Assembly: GCA_963556195.1 (NCBI GenBank)
Contig: OY744544.1
Span: forward strand, 42,952,484-43,016,483
DNA length: 64,000 bases
Direction of reading: 5' to 3'
Source: Sepiola atlantica
Lineage: Eukaryota > Mollusca > Cephalopoda > Sepiida > Sepiolidae
In this document: positions 45,216-56,292 of the stretch, piece after piece
Layout of the letters: each line of letters opens with the position of its first letter
Numbering within the stretch: the first letter of the stretch is position 1
The notes under the pieces: model-generated
Databases searched by the model: none
The model's input: only the letters and a program-made list of their open reading frames with translations
Told to the model about the DNA's origin: nothing
Made by a program: the position numbers and the translations under genes

Positions 45216-45540
45216 ACAGACGCGTTAGATTTTAACTTTGAAACGAGATTGGTTGGAAAACACTGAGTAAACACGTTTTTCTTTAAAACCTTTTCTTTTG
45301 GGAATTGAGGAGGAGAGCGTATCCCAACGAAACAGGGAAAGGAAGAGGGTAGCAATTCAAGCCATTTGCTTTTTTGGCGTTTGTTCGGATCGCATCTCGG
45401 TCCACTACACTTAACATTAAACGGAATTTTTTATGAAACGGGTTTCTTTCCAAGAACTTCTTATATGTGAAACAAATTACAACGGGACTACTTTTCTGTA
45501 GACTACAACATGGTCATCTTCAAATCTACTATCAACAATT

Positions 45541-45905
45541 ACTTGTCATAATCCGTCCTCATAAGTAATCAAATTTTGGTACTTCTGCAGTTTACGGACC
45601 GTGCTATTTTTTGGATAGAATTTTCAAGTTAAATTCAATTTTTACAGTATCTTTTGTTTATGAAATTGTTAAATTAAAGTACAGAAGAGTTAACAAAGCC
45701 CCCCCCCCCATGTTAAAAATTGGTTTCTAAATAATAACGTTATGATTTCAACACGGTCTGTAAACTGCAGAAGTACTCAAACTTTGTTCATTCCATTCAT
45801 TATTTTCAATTCTCTCATAATATTCGTTATTACTCAACTGACAATCCGTTCATCTCATTAACTCTTCTCCTCGAGTGGCTTTTGGCCTTATTACGTCGTG
45901 ACTCA
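45541..45905 (-). repeat. Dispersed repeat family F, copy 4, split by a MITE
   Basis: Outer parts (45541-45578 and 45778-45905) match copy 2 at 21965-22112 ('tccgtcctcataagt', 'tcattccattcat', 'cctcgagtggctttt'). The interior is an unrelated TIR element. Confidence 0.75.
45579..45777. mobile_element. MITE with 24-bp terminal inverted repeats and 9-bp TSD
   Basis: Left TIR 45580-45603 (tacttctgcagtttacggac, then cgtg) and right TIR 45752-45775 agree at 23 of 24 positions. Flanks are caaattttg (45570-45578) and caaactttg (45778-45786), one mismatch. Family F copy 2 shows the unoccupied site. It contains AT-rich DNA and a C-run. Mutator- or hAT-like by TSD size; the superfamily is not certain. 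Confidence 0.85.
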
Positions 45906-45908
45906 TTA

Positions 45909-45960
<52 letters not shown>
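45909..45960. repeat. (TA)n microsatellite
   Basis: About 50 bp of alternating TA. Confidence 0.95.
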
Positions 45961-46379
45961 TTACTTTTGTATTCGTGTGCGCCCACTTCTTTGTAAATTC
46001 GTCGTGAATGAAAGTGAGTCATTGAATTTTGTCTCAGCACGACTTAAATCTGACCGACCATTTAACATTTAAGGTAAATATCAAGACTGGCGGAAGGCAA
46101 TCATTTCCGGCTTTAGTTAGGTTGATTTTTTTTTTTTAGTTACTTTTTTTGCTGACATGTTTCGTTGAATGTAAATGGCTACAGAAATGAAAGTCAGTCA
46201 GTCAGTACTAATAATTTGTTATCAGGTTCAGTTAAAATGTCTACTAATTGGGTACGATTAAAAAATAACTAAAATAATTAAAACAACAACAAAAAAGGAT
46301 TATTAAGAAGTAGGAGTAAAAGAAGTTGAAAGAAGGAGAATTTTAAGAAAAGGGAAGGGAAATAGATGAAGGGGGAATA
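45961..46379. other. Unassigned stretch
   Basis: Nothing recognised. 'gtcagtcagtcagt' at 46193 is a short TCAG tandem. Confidence 0.5.
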
Positions 46380-46800
46380 TGGGAGGGGGGATGGAAAGGA
46401 AAGGGGATAAGGAAGGGGGAGAGAGAGAGAGGGGAAGAAAGGAGGGGCAGAGTGAAAAGTAGAAGTAATAGGAAGTGAAAAAAAGGATAATGAAAAAGGA
46501 GGAGTAAAAGGGAGGAGTGAGAGAAAGGGAGGGGTGAGAGAAAGGGAGAGGTGAGAGTAAAGGGAGAGGTGAGAGTAAAGGGAGAGGTGAGAGAAAGGGA
46601 GAGGAATGAGAGAAAGGGAGAGGGACGAGAGAAAGGGAGAGGGACGAGAGAAAGGGAGAGGGACGAGAGAAAGGGAGAGGGACGAGAGAAAGGGAGAGGG
46701 ACGAGAGAAAGGGAGAGGGACGAGAGAAAGGGCAAAGAACAAGGAGAGTCAGAGTGAAAAGGAGAAGAGGAAGTGAAAAGGAGGAGAGATGAGAGAAAAA
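46380..46800. repeat. Purine-rich minisatellite, 19-bp unit
   Basis: The unit cgagagaaagggagaggga repeats about 7 times perfectly at 46600-46732, with diverged units upstream. Because 19 is not a multiple of 3, all frames are read in turn, which explains three overlapping Ser/Leu/Pro open frames on the minus strand. These are artefacts. Confidence 0.95.
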
Positions 46801-47164
46801 AGAAGAAAACATAAAACAAGGAAAGTGTAGGAGGAGGAGTGGAAAGAAAGGAAAGTATAAAATAGAATTACTAACTAGAGAAACCCGCCCCCTCCCCCCG
46901 GGTGTTACTTGGGGAAATTGTTTTTAAATTAAAATCTAAAATTCTTTTCACGCAAAATGCTGAGCATGTATCCACAACATAGAACTTATTCTTAAATAGA
47001 ACTGTTTTATTAAAATGAAAACTGTAGAAGAAAATAATAAAGACGAATAGTTGATTAATGAAACGTCCTTTTGTAAAGCAATGTGCAAATGAGTTAACCT
47101 TCATATGTCGATTACATAGACAGGAGTATATTAGAAAGTCGTTTATCTTTTGACATTAAGGATT
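46801..47164. other. Unassigned stretch
   Basis: 47045-47110 belongs to the unnamed repeat also at 9385 and 13525. Nothing else is recognised. Confidence 0.45.
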
Positions 47165-48850
47165 AGAAGACGACACCAAAGCCTTGCTGGTCAATTAAGA
47201 TCAGTCCAAAGGTTTCGACAGGGTCGATCATCATTTCCTGGGATCTGTTCTAGAGGCCGCCTAATTTAATCCGGACTTCCGCATATGGACCTCTATTCTA
47301 TATCGTCAGCTGACGGCAGTGGTGCAGGTAAACAGAATGAAGTCGGGATCGTTTGTCATTTTTCGATTGGTATGTCAGGGTTGTCTCCTGTCGCATCTCT
47401 TCATTTTCTTATGTTGGAGCCTTTCCTGCGCAAGCTAAGGGACAGGGTGGCGAGACCAACCCTACACGATATCGCTCTACCCAGATCTCTGCGTATGCCG
47501 ATGATGTCACCATGTGCGTGTCCAGCTTTCAAGACATTATCACGGTGACTAAGACGCTCAAACGATACAAAGAAGTCACAGGGGTCGTAGTCAACATCAG
47601 CAAATCCAATAGCCTGAAGTTGGCTGCCTGGAGCAGCGTGCCTGTGCTGCTAGGTCTTTTCAACTGGTCAGATGGCCCGGTTTGGATCCTTGATGTTTGG
47701 TTCGAACCAAGCCCTTAGCTTAAAAAGAACTGATTGAAAGTAGTGCTGAAGGTCGAAGCGTCAGTGCGGATTTGGCTTCGAAGAGGACTTTTCTTTACAG
47801 GTCGAGCTGAGGCGTGTGCTACTTACGTCTTTCCGCTACTTCCTTTACTGATTGGCTGTACTAACTCTGACTGTGGACCATTTGACGGCTCTTACACGTC
47901 AGCTCTTCACACTTTTGTGGCACGGCAAGAAGCCGCTAGTCCATAGATAGATCTGTACTCAACGTCAGAACGGGGGGGGGGGGTGACTTGACAAGTCATT
48001 GATATGCAAAGAGACTGTCATGCCTGAGCCAAACCTTGATAGCGGAGTCTGCGTTTGAGGTTGAGAAGGCTTTTTCCAAACTCGTCACCAATCAATTAGT
48101 TGAAAGGCGATGTAAACCAACGGCTCAATTGCAGTTCTTCAACGAATGCCGAGCTGCGCTCAGATTACTGTCGGAGTCCAGTGACCTTGCACGGTCTAGA
48201 ACAACACTATAGTGAGAGCTAGTGGCGGGGGCCGCTTCTGACCGCTTGGTGAGCAGCTGGGATGGTCATAGAAGGAGATCTGCTCCCAGTGGAGTTGAGC
48301 GCCAGGCCGGAGTCAAATCAATAGCTCTGAGTTTTCTCTGACCTGGTGATAGGTCCAGGGTGCGCTACCCCTTTACCGACAGACTTGCAAAGTTAAAACT
48401 AGCGTCAGCCTTTTTTTGCCTGCGCTGCCCAGATGTCGAAGAAGAAACACCCGAGCACGCCTTTTTCAATTGCAACAGGCTGCAAGAGTTTGGGAAGTAT
48501 GTCAACGGGGTGACTTCTCGCATCGTCCCCGAACAGTTGGTACCCCTAGATGTAACATCTGTAGTGTACAACGTGATGCCTTTGTGGTCCAGGGAGAAAG
48601 GAATGGTGCTTTTCATGATCCTAGCCGTGGCTAGACTAGTAGTGTTGACCTCACACTTAGAGATAGGAAGAGGGGGTTAGTCGCCTTCCGATTACGATCT
48701 GATTTTGCACTTTAAACATCAGCTTAAAGTCAAAATCAGATGTGATAGGAGGTTTCAATCTGCACTATTTAAAAGGAGGTGGATACACACTGCTAGCTTA
48801 TTTGTGTTTGGAAGAACCAAGTTTGAATATGTGTTCCTTGCCTAGGCAGG
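47165..48850 (+). pseudogene. Non-LTR retrotransposon reverse transcriptase and C-terminus, broken
   Basis: Pieces in three frames, in order: DQSKGFDRVDHHFL near 47190; CQGCLLSRLF and LEPFLRKLRD near 47375-47450; AYADDVTMCVSSFQ at 47490 with the polymerase YADD box; GVVVNISKSNSLKLAAW; KVEASVRIWLRRGLFFTGRA; and near the end CLRCPDVEEETPEHAFFNC, a CX2CX9HX4C zinc motif. Order and motifs resemble Tx1/Nimb-type LINEs. Several frameshifts and stops; the N-terminal endonuclease is missing. Inactive. Confidence 0.75.
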
Positions 48851-50753
48851 GTGCACGCCGACCTAAGGTCTTATCAGACCTCATGTGACAATGTTGTCGA
48901 TCAGTCAGTCGAGTTGATTCGAACTCAGGATTCTGGTTTTTGCTTTTGGGAAATTCCAAATTATTTTTTTGTTATTAATTAGAGGAGAAACCGAATCCGA
49001 TAAGGAAGAAAAGAATCATTTACTCCCTTGGGAATTGGGAGGTGAGAGATAACCTATGGTGAAGATACAGAGAATATGATCCATCACTGTCAGATGGTTT
49101 TCTCTTATTGATATTTTGAGGAGATTAAAAATCCCCAATAATGCAATGACAACAGTCACTGGGCCACCTGGCTTTCATATGTCACATATGTTTAGTGGTC
49201 GAGTGGTGATTCAAGATATTGTCGGATGGACAGAGATAGCATAAAAACATGTTTTCTTAAATCGTTAATGCCAAAAGAATTGAAAAATATTTTTGAACGA
49301 GAAGAGAAAACACAAAATCGTCGATAAAAACGGGAATGTTATTTTATCTGCCAAGAGAATTTAGATAGGAACGAGGCCATGTGGTCACTGTGTCACAAAC
49401 GTGGACATCGAGCTGATGAAAGACTTGGCATTGAATGGATATAGGTTGGGATGACATGTGCCCAGAAATGATAAATACATTTTTCTTCTATGAATAAGTT
49501 TCGAGGAGTAACGGTAATGGTGGGAGATAGAAACAGATGAAGTTTTTTTTCTGTAAATGAGTTTCGAGGGAGGGGGAATCTCCTCCCTCCCACTGAGGTA
49601 ACAGTGGGAGATGGAAACAGATGAAGAAAAAGACGAGGCGTGGATTAAACATACAATTGGTCATTTCTGGGTTTAAAAAGTGGATTAGAAATTACCAATA
49701 TAGAAAATAATGATAATGAGAATATATTTTTTTTGTTGTTGACTTGAATTCTGTTGGAGGAGGAGGCAAAGTAACGCCCTGTCTCAACACACCTAATTCT
49801 CAATATAAGGAAAGCTTAACAGATGCTCAGAGAGTCCACTTTGCTCACCCATCGAATTCACATCGTTCAGAGACGAACCCCGGAAGTAGGGTTGAAATCG
49901 CCAAAACCAAACTCGCCCAGAACTTAGTAATATTACCGGTCCAAAACACAGACATTACAAGTTAAAAGAAGTTTTTGAGCAAACATAGTCTTGTACATTT
50001 TACCCTAATAATTATTTTTTATACAAAAACACACATCCAAATTTGTTCTTTATTTCTTTTGTTTGAAATTGCCTTCACCCCTCAGAGGTACAAACTTTGA
50101 AAACCAGCAAGGAACGATTACTCTCTTGATCTAATTACAACATGGGGAGAGTGGTAATTTAAGGACCTTTCAACACGGACGATCTTCATCAGTACAGCAA
50201 CCTAAATACACCCGATCAACTCGACAATCACTTAAATCCTATTCCAGGCCTAAGTAAACTCAGACCTCTTAACTGAGTAGAGATTTTCTGGTGATGTCAT
50301 ACATAGTGGTTCTTAGTCCCAGGACCGGAAATGCTTCCGTTTTTTTTTTTTGGATACATTTTATTAAGATAACTCCAGTTCTACGCAATATAGAAAAGTT
50401 TGTGAAATGATGCTTTTAAAACTTAATTAACTAGTAACATATATGCTTCCTATGGGTGCATATTTATTATGTTTAAAAAAAAATGTTGGCCTTTTTAACG
50501 ACAGCTAACAGAATGAAAAAGGGCCCCAAAAAAACAAATAGTCAACAAATAAATGTTACGAAAGGCAAGATAAGTTACTCTTCTACTAACCTGGATAAGT
50601 TTATTTGTGTTTTGACTTATTTTAAAGAGTGTTTTTCTTCAAAACAAACCTGATGTCCACCTATTCAGTTAGAATCTCTATATGTCAAGTGTTTGAATGT
50701 GAGAAAAAACTCAGAACGTTGTCAGTATTAAAACTGAGTCTGCCACTTAATAA
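48851..50753. other. Long stretch with no recognised gene
   Basis: Possible 3' sequence of the LINE runs to about 48900. A block at 50080-50270 contains 'tcatcagtacagcaacc', with CTGATGA and GAAA on its minus strand, but a ribozyme stem II does not form. The 73-codon open frame at 49744 has no known motif. Confidence 0.45.
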
Positions 50754-51228
50754 CAAACTATTGATTTGAAGAATTTACAAGAAGCTAACTGGGATGAAAT
50801 GACAAGGGAGCAACAGTTAGATGTTTACAAATTTAACATAGATGTAACAGATGATGATGTTAATCAGTGCAGAGAAGTACTCCCTGTTATATTATTATAC
50901 TTAGCAGGTTATTGCCGTTATGCAGTTTTTAAGAAAATGAAATGCAATAGTTGTAAGAATTTAGTATCTGAAAAAGATGATGTGGAAGAAATACCTGAAA
51001 TAAACAGATATTTTCAGGGGATAAATAGAGGTTCTCTATTATATCCTAATCATGCGACGACAAATTTTGTTCTTTACAATTATGTAGTTACTGGTAAAAA
51101 TTCCTTCTTTTCTTCATTCCGTACATCCAAGACAATTAGTCATGTACATAACATTGAATGTTTTGGCAGATGCTAATCTTTTTCATCTTGACTCTTGTGA
51201 TGAGAGTCACAGTATTGAAAAAATCGAA
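50754..51228 (+). pseudogene. Transposase-like C-terminal fragment, one frameshift
   Basis: An open frame runs from 50754 to 51173 without an upstream ATG in reach. It contains YLAGYCRYAVFKKMKCNSCK, then EINRYFQGINRGSLLYPNHA. A +1 shift near 51150 continues as LNVLADANLFHLDSCDES and HSIEKIERMLI. The IAGY..R.....KC..C and I.RG.L.YP patterns resemble the C-terminal part of P-element/THAP9-like transposases, though I cannot exclude another family. The N-terminus is absent. Confidence 0.4.
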
Positions 51229-52228
51229 AGAATGCTTATCTGAAGCTCTTCAAATTCTCTGCTAAACAATTTTTGTGGTAAGGAAAATGATCACATTAAT
51301 AAGAAAAAAATAAGCAGAAAAAGAACATTTCAAACATTTATTTAAAATAGCCAACAGATTTTTACATAAGTTTAATTAAAAAAATAATTCTGCACTAGTA
51401 ACTTTATTGTTTGTATTTAAATTATTTGGTTTAATTTAATTTGTTTTATTTTTTTGTAACTTATCGTTTGTTTTCATTTTTAAAGTAACTTATCGTTCGT
51501 TTTTATTTAAATGTATTTATAGTTTGTTTACATTTTAAAAATTATTCATAATTCGTGTATTTATTTAATTATTTATTTCCCTATGTTTTAAAAAATTATA
51601 TTGAATAAAGGTCAGTTTCAGTATAAATCGAATCGTGTTCCTTTCTTTTTTCTCTTTCAAATGCAATTTTGAAAGTTTTCTAATGCTTTTTTTTATTAAA
51701 AGCTATCATTCATTAGATATTAGAAAACTGTGTTGTATTATTTCTGCAATGTTATTATTTAATTCGAGAATTTAATTTTTCTTTGAGTTATATTGATTTT
51801 ATTAATACAGAATTTAGGGGCTTATTTTTCGTAATATATGAGAACTATATTTTAAAAGATTTTTTTTTATTGTTAACATCTACGATGCTTTATTTTCATA
51901 AAAATACATTCATGCATTTTTTTTAGTACCCTGTGATATAACTTTACTTGCACTGGGATTTCTAATAAAGTAATGGGTTAATCATATTTCATGATCGTTA
52001 ATTAATAAATACTGAAAATTTCATTAAAATTGGTTGATTTCCTGAATTTTGATGAATTTTTAAGTGAAGTGGGGTCAAAATGCCCATAATCTCACTGTTC
52101 GACAGCTCTCGTTTGTAACTATACAGCATGATGTCATTTTCCAGTTAACAGGCCTGAGTTTACATAGCCTACGCCATAACACAAGTGGTTTTCCAAACTT
52201 TAAGTCAATACTTCTGTTATTGTAAATG
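51229..52228. other. AT-rich stretch downstream of the fragment
   Basis: An AATAAA at 51603 could be a decayed polyadenylation signal. No gene. Confidence 0.45.
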
Positions 52229-52236
52229 AAAGAACA

Positions 52237-52674
52237 GGGTATCTTTTACAATAATCCGCAGAGTCGCCAACGGAGTCCAAAAAACGAACGAGAACGGGGT
52301 AAAAAAATAAATAAGTGACGGTGATAGATATTTTCCTACTTACCTATGAAATTTGTTTGTATTTTTACGTAGTATAAATGGGTTTTTATTAGATGTAAAA
52401 AAAAATTTCTTGTTTTTTTTTTTGCACATATTTTTACTAAAACAAAATGGCCGCCTCGCCTAACCTCGTTACGAAACCCCCTCCCCATCGCTTGTCCAAT
52501 GTTCGTTTGACAAAAATATTGATTTCTAATAAATAGCAGTTGAAACGGCTTAAAAATACAAACAACTGTCACAGATAAGTTGGAAAATAACTTTTATCGG
52601 CTACAGTTACTTTTATTTGTTGTATATTTGTTTTTATAGCGTTTTCACTCTGCGGATTATTGTAAAAGATACCC
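52237..52674. mobile_element. MITE with perfect 28-bp TIRs and 8-bp TSD
   Basis: Left TIR 52237-52264 starts gggtatcttttacaataatc. Right TIR 52647-52674 is its exact reverse complement. Flanks aaagaaca (52229-52236) and aaagaaaa (52675-52682) differ at one base. 438 bp, no coding sequence. An 8-bp TSD points to the hAT or P superfamily. Confidence 0.9.
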
Positions 52675-52682
52675 AAAGAAAA

Positions 52683-53285
52683 ATATATACTTTCAAATGT
52701 TGACAAAAACGCTCTATTTTTAAATATACTTTTTTTTTAAAGAAAAGTATATTAAAACCTGTGTGAAAGAACTCTTTTTCGGGAATGAATTACTTCCCTT
52801 TGTTCATTTTGATCCCTGTGTTATAACACATGGATCAACTTGCAGCGACTTGATCCCTATGTAGATCTTAGAATAAAGCTTCTTCAAACATACTCGACTC
52901 AAACTTCTACTACATTCATTACAACCTGAATTGTAATTAAAAGTAAAATCTACTTGGAAGAGTCATTATGCTTTTATATAGAGTAATTGTGTTTACAAAC
53001 GGCATATAAGTTTTTTTTACTTTATTTCTGTTATCAATACCTTTTTGTTTTGTTTTTTTTTCCTTTCTCATAACTGTAGCTCAATTTCAAATTATTTTTA
53101 TTAAATATATGAACAACCAAAACGGTTTTGTACAAACAAATAAAAAAGGTTAAACGCTTGTCTGTAAATAAAATAGTAAAATACTAGTTTTATATAAGCA
53201 GCAGCCAGCAAGTGTTGTTAAAAAATATCAACTCTTCATTGGATAAAATCTCAATCAACATTTTCTTTCCACCAATAAAAAGAAA
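52683..53285. other. Unassigned AT-rich stretch
   Basis: Nothing recognised. Confidence 0.5.
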
Positions 53286-53287
53286 TA

Positions 53288-54410
53288 CAGGGTGTTTCAA
53301 AAGTCTTGGGAACATAACGATTTTTAATAACTCAAAAACTATTAGGAGTTGAAAAATGAAATTGGTACCGTTAGAAAGGTTAAAGTTTCAAGTTTTGTGG
53401 GGAATCTTCAAAGTTGCTCAATATGAGCACCATTCGTCACACGGCAGACATCTAGTCGATAGTCCATTTCCTGCCAAACGCGTTCCAGCATCTTGACGTC
53501 AATGGTTCCCACAACTGCCGTTACTCGAGCCTTTAGTTCGTCAATATCTCTTGGAAGGGGCGGCACATAGACTTGTTGCTTGACAAAGCCCCAAAGGAAA
53601 AAGTCACACAGGGTAAGATCTGGAGACCTAGGAGGCCAGGGCATGAGAACGTCATCACCTCGCCCAGATCTCCTAATCCATCTACCAGGCAGCCTTGTGT
53701 TAAGAAACTGCCTTACTCTAAGACTCCAGTGTGGTGGTGCACCATCTTGTTGAAAAATGAAGTCATCAGATTCTGCTTGTTCCAACTGAGCCATTAACCA
53801 GTCTTCCAGCATGTTGAGATAGGATTCACCAGTGATAGTTGCCTCTTCAAAGAAGAACGGTCCATAGACACCTTTCTTGGAAATTGCACAAAACACGTTC
53901 ACTTTTGGTGAATCTCGCTCGTGCTCAAGAAGTTCATGAGGATTCTCAGTACCCCATATGCGAGTGTTATGCTTGTTAACTTTGCCATTCAGATGGAAGG
54001 TCGCCTCATCGCTAAAAACAAGCCGGTCATCAAAGCCGTTATCTTCCAACTTCTCTTGCATTGCAATGCAAAAGTCACGGCGAAGTGGCTTATCAGTGTC
54101 CTTCAACTTTTGGACCAACTTGAGCTTGTAAGGTACCATTTGCAGTCGTTTCCTTAAGACACGCCAGACAGTTGCTGGAGCAAGCTGAAGTTCCCTGCTG
54201 GCTCTTCTCACTGATTTACGGGGGCTCCGCTGAAAGGCTGTCCGAACTTGCTCAACTGCATCTTCTGAAGTTGAAGGGCGACCTGTTCGCTTACTTGGGC
54301 ACAAACACCCATCTTTCACAAATTTAGCATGCCATCTGACAATGGATTTCCTTTCAGGGGCTTCTTTTTTAAATTTCCTGCGAAGGAGGTTTACCTCGAA
54401 AATTCAAAGA
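53288..54410 (-). mobile_element. Tc1/mariner-superfamily transposon, 5'-truncated
   Basis: The 3' end has a terminal repeat, cagggtgtttcaaaagtctt, directly after a TA (53286-53287). The matching inverted copy is not found upstream of the transposase. Coding homology stops at an in-frame stop near 54408, so the 5' end appears lost or replaced. Confidence 0.8.
53408..54400 (-). CDS. IS630-Tc1-mariner superfamily transposase, long open frame, N-terminus lost
   Basis: Cut-and-paste transposase. The frame is open from about 54400 to the stop at 53408. Counting from the first listed codon at 54319 (303 residues), the first helix-turn-helix lies just upstream (RKSIVRWHAKF) and a second at about 15-65 (TGRPSTSEDAVEQVRTA, RRASRELQLAPATVWRVL). 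Catalytic Asp is seen at 104 (FSDEATFH) and 192 (FQQDGAPPHW). A third Asp is 234 or 239 (RSPDLTLCDFFLWG), giving spacings of 41 or 46. The C-terminus is complete (YRLDVCRVTNGAHIEQL). There is no ATG at the expected start. No stop or frameshift interrupts the catalytic core, so the copy looks young, but without its 5' TIR it should be immobile. Confidence 0.85.
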   Translation of the reverse strand, partial: FEVNLLRRKFKKEAPERKSIVRWHAKFVKDGCLCPSKRTGRPSTSEDAVEQVRTAFQRSPRKSVRRASRELQLAPATVWRVLRKRLQMVPYKLKLVQKLKDTDKPLRRDFCIAMQEKLEDNGFDDRLVFSDEATFHLNGKVNKHNTRIWGTENPHELLEHERDSPKVNVFCAISKKGVYGPFFFEEATITGESYLNMLEDWLMAQLEQAESDDFIFQQDGAPPHWSLRVRQFLNTRLPGRWIRRSGRGDDVLMPWPPRSPDLTLCDFFLWGFVKQQVYVPPLPRDIDELKARVTAVVGTIDVKMLERVWQEMDYRLDVCRVTNGAHIEQL

Positions 54411-54886
54411 ATATGACACCATCCATACCATCCTTGTTTGACACATTACGTTTGTAAATAAATATTTAATTGAGAATTATTGAATTCTTCAATATTGCCA
54501 TTTGTTCTATTTACCGTGTCCCGTATCCAACAGTGTTTTCTACCAAATTGCATTGTCATCGCCTTCAACTTCATATTTTATTTATTTAAATTTTAATGAA
54601 CGACGTGAAGTAAAAATAGATACACTTACTTTCTTCAGTTTGAAGCTTGTAGGCCAATACTCCATCTTCATGTTCGGACCATTTCTTGCAGACTGAAAAT
54701 AAGCAGACAAATATATATTTTTTTAATTTAAGAATGATTTTTAGGTTGAGTCGGCTATCCATTTCACATAGAAATAGTTTATAAGAAACTGAAAATTCAT
54801 TTGTAGCACAATAAGATTTAAACAGCACGGTCTAATATTCAAGAACAACACCAAAACAACACTGTATATTAATAAAACTTATAAGG

Positions 54887-54888
<2 letters not shown>
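54411..54888. other. Unassigned stretch
   Basis: Short open frames with no known motifs. Confidence 0.5.

Positions 54889-54916
<28 letters not shown>
54889..54916. repeat. (AT)n microsatellite
   Basis: About 28 bp of AT directly against a foldback element. Confidence 0.95.
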
Positions 54917-54920
<4 letters not shown>

Positions 54921-55345
54921 AGTTATGAAAATATATTTATGACAAACTATATAGAGGCGTTCGTGTTTCATTACCGTAGGGAATCGTCAGGTTTAAATGT
55001 ATGGAATTTGTGTTACTGAATGTTTTTATATCCATGTCGTGTTAAGTCTAGCTAGCTAACCAATCAGATTCATTGTTATTCCCTCCAACGAGTTAATGTT
55101 TTCATCAGCTACTCTAAAGAGAAGCCCTGCCTTTGGCTGATGAAAACATTAACCTGTGGGAGGGAATAACAATGAATCTAATTGGTTAGCTAGCTAAACT
55201 AAACACGACATGGATATAAAAACACTCAGTAACGCAAATTCCATGCATTTTAGCCTGACAATTCCCTATTGGGATGAAACATGCACACTGCTTTGTAGCT
55301 TAATTGCCATAAATATATTTTCATAACTTATTATGTAGCTCTACT
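54917..55345. mobile_element. Foldback element, arms of about 195 bp
   Basis: 'agtaagttatgaaaatata' faces 'tatattttcataacttat'. 'ttattccctccaacgagtta' faces 'gtgggagggaataacaatg'. 'gatgaaaacattaac' / 'gttaatgttttcatc' lie next to the 25-bp loop. Each arm contains CTGACGA or CTGACAA, a short stem and GAAAC in hammerhead-like order. Confidence 0.85.
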
Positions 55346-55449
55346 CATGTATCGGGCACTGTTGAAGTAGATACTAAAAATCGATACACAATGTATTATA
55401 TCTCCTATATATGTATAATATTATATGTGGATACATGAAATAATAAATT

Positions 55450-55559
55450 AAATATATATATATATATATATATATTTTAAAGTGAAATATTTTGAAAATC
55501 AACAATCGTGCAATTTTAAATGAAAAATTAATTTATTAAATTTTTTTTATATATATATT

Positions 55560-55628
<69 letters not shown>
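55450..55628. repeat. (TA)n tracts flanking a family E fragment
   Basis: (TA)n at 55450-55474 and about 75 bp at 55550-55627. Between them, 55475-55540 repeats 'aaagtgaaatattttgaaaa' and 'tcaacaatcgtgca' from 3.1-3.5 kb. Confidence 0.9.
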
Positions 55629-55629
<1 letters not shown>

Positions 55630-56040
55630 CTTTTGTTCAGCCCAAACAAGGAGCATTGCCACTGATACATAAAGAGTTACTATGATTAGGGGTCAGATTT
55701 ATAGGGGTATCCTAATTGGGGAGTTGTGCAGCAAGATATTTGTTCACGTTACATTTAAATTTCTGTATGTTGGTACAGAATGGGAAACATGGAGCAGGGA
55801 GGGAATTCCAAAGGCAAGCAGTCCGAGGAAAGAACCTATTAGAGTAGAAAATTTTCTGACATTTGGGATCCTGGTTTCAGTTTATAATGAAAAATTAGGA
55901 AGAGAGTGATGTGTGGAGATCAAGTTGGAGTTTAAGGCAAACCACTGAACAAGCAGTTCAGCCTGTTGCCATGAAAGCGACATCATAGTGGTTGGATAGT
56001 GGGGGAATTGTAGATTGCCCATTGTTCACCACACTATTAA
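55629..56040 (+). repeat. Dispersed repeat family D, uninterrupted copy
   Basis: Matches 2110-2143 and 2460-2700 around the SINE at 2144-2457, and therefore shows the pre-insertion site near 55663 ('gccactgatacataaag'). The open frame at 55682 has no motif and is not conserved in the other copy. Confidence 0.65.
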
Positions 56041-56195
56041 AGATTTTCTAGAAATCACCAGTTCATAATTTCTGCAACATTTAGTTTTCACTAAAAGGCA
56101 TTGCTCGGAATGCAGTAACGCCATTTTGGTTTGTAAATCTTTTCTTTTTGCACATTTTTAAAGCTATACACAAAAATAAATAAAATGTTAATTTG

Positions 56196-56234
<39 letters not shown>
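56041..56234. repeat. Short unique stretch ending in (TA)n
   Basis: (TA)n at 56200-56235 adjoins the hammerhead element. Confidence 0.8.
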
Positions 56235-56239
<5 letters not shown>

Positions 56240-56292
56240 ATCCACATACAGCCTGTTTCGCTGTTTCACAGCTCATCAGTGCGGCTAGACCA
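56235..56292 (-). ncRNA. Type-I hammerhead ribozyme, copy 1
   Basis: Minus-strand parts in order: TGGTC (outer stem I), TAG, CCGCA (stem I), CTGATGA (core), GCTG-TGAAA-CAGC (stem II and loop), GAA (core), ACA-GGC-TGT (short stem III), A (cleavage nucleotide), TGTGG (stem I), AT, GACTA (outer stem I). All invariant core positions are present, with G-C next to the core in stem II and A-U at the base of stem III. The predicted cut follows the base complementary to 56247. Confidence 0.88.

Noticed and set aside
46278..46819. Ser/Leu/Pro-rich membrane-like proteins in three frames
   Set aside because: All come from a GA-rich 19-bp minisatellite read on the minus strand.
47353..47718. A functional reverse transcriptase gene
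   Set aside because: The YADD frame covers only part of the domain; adjoining motifs lie in other frames and stops are frequent.
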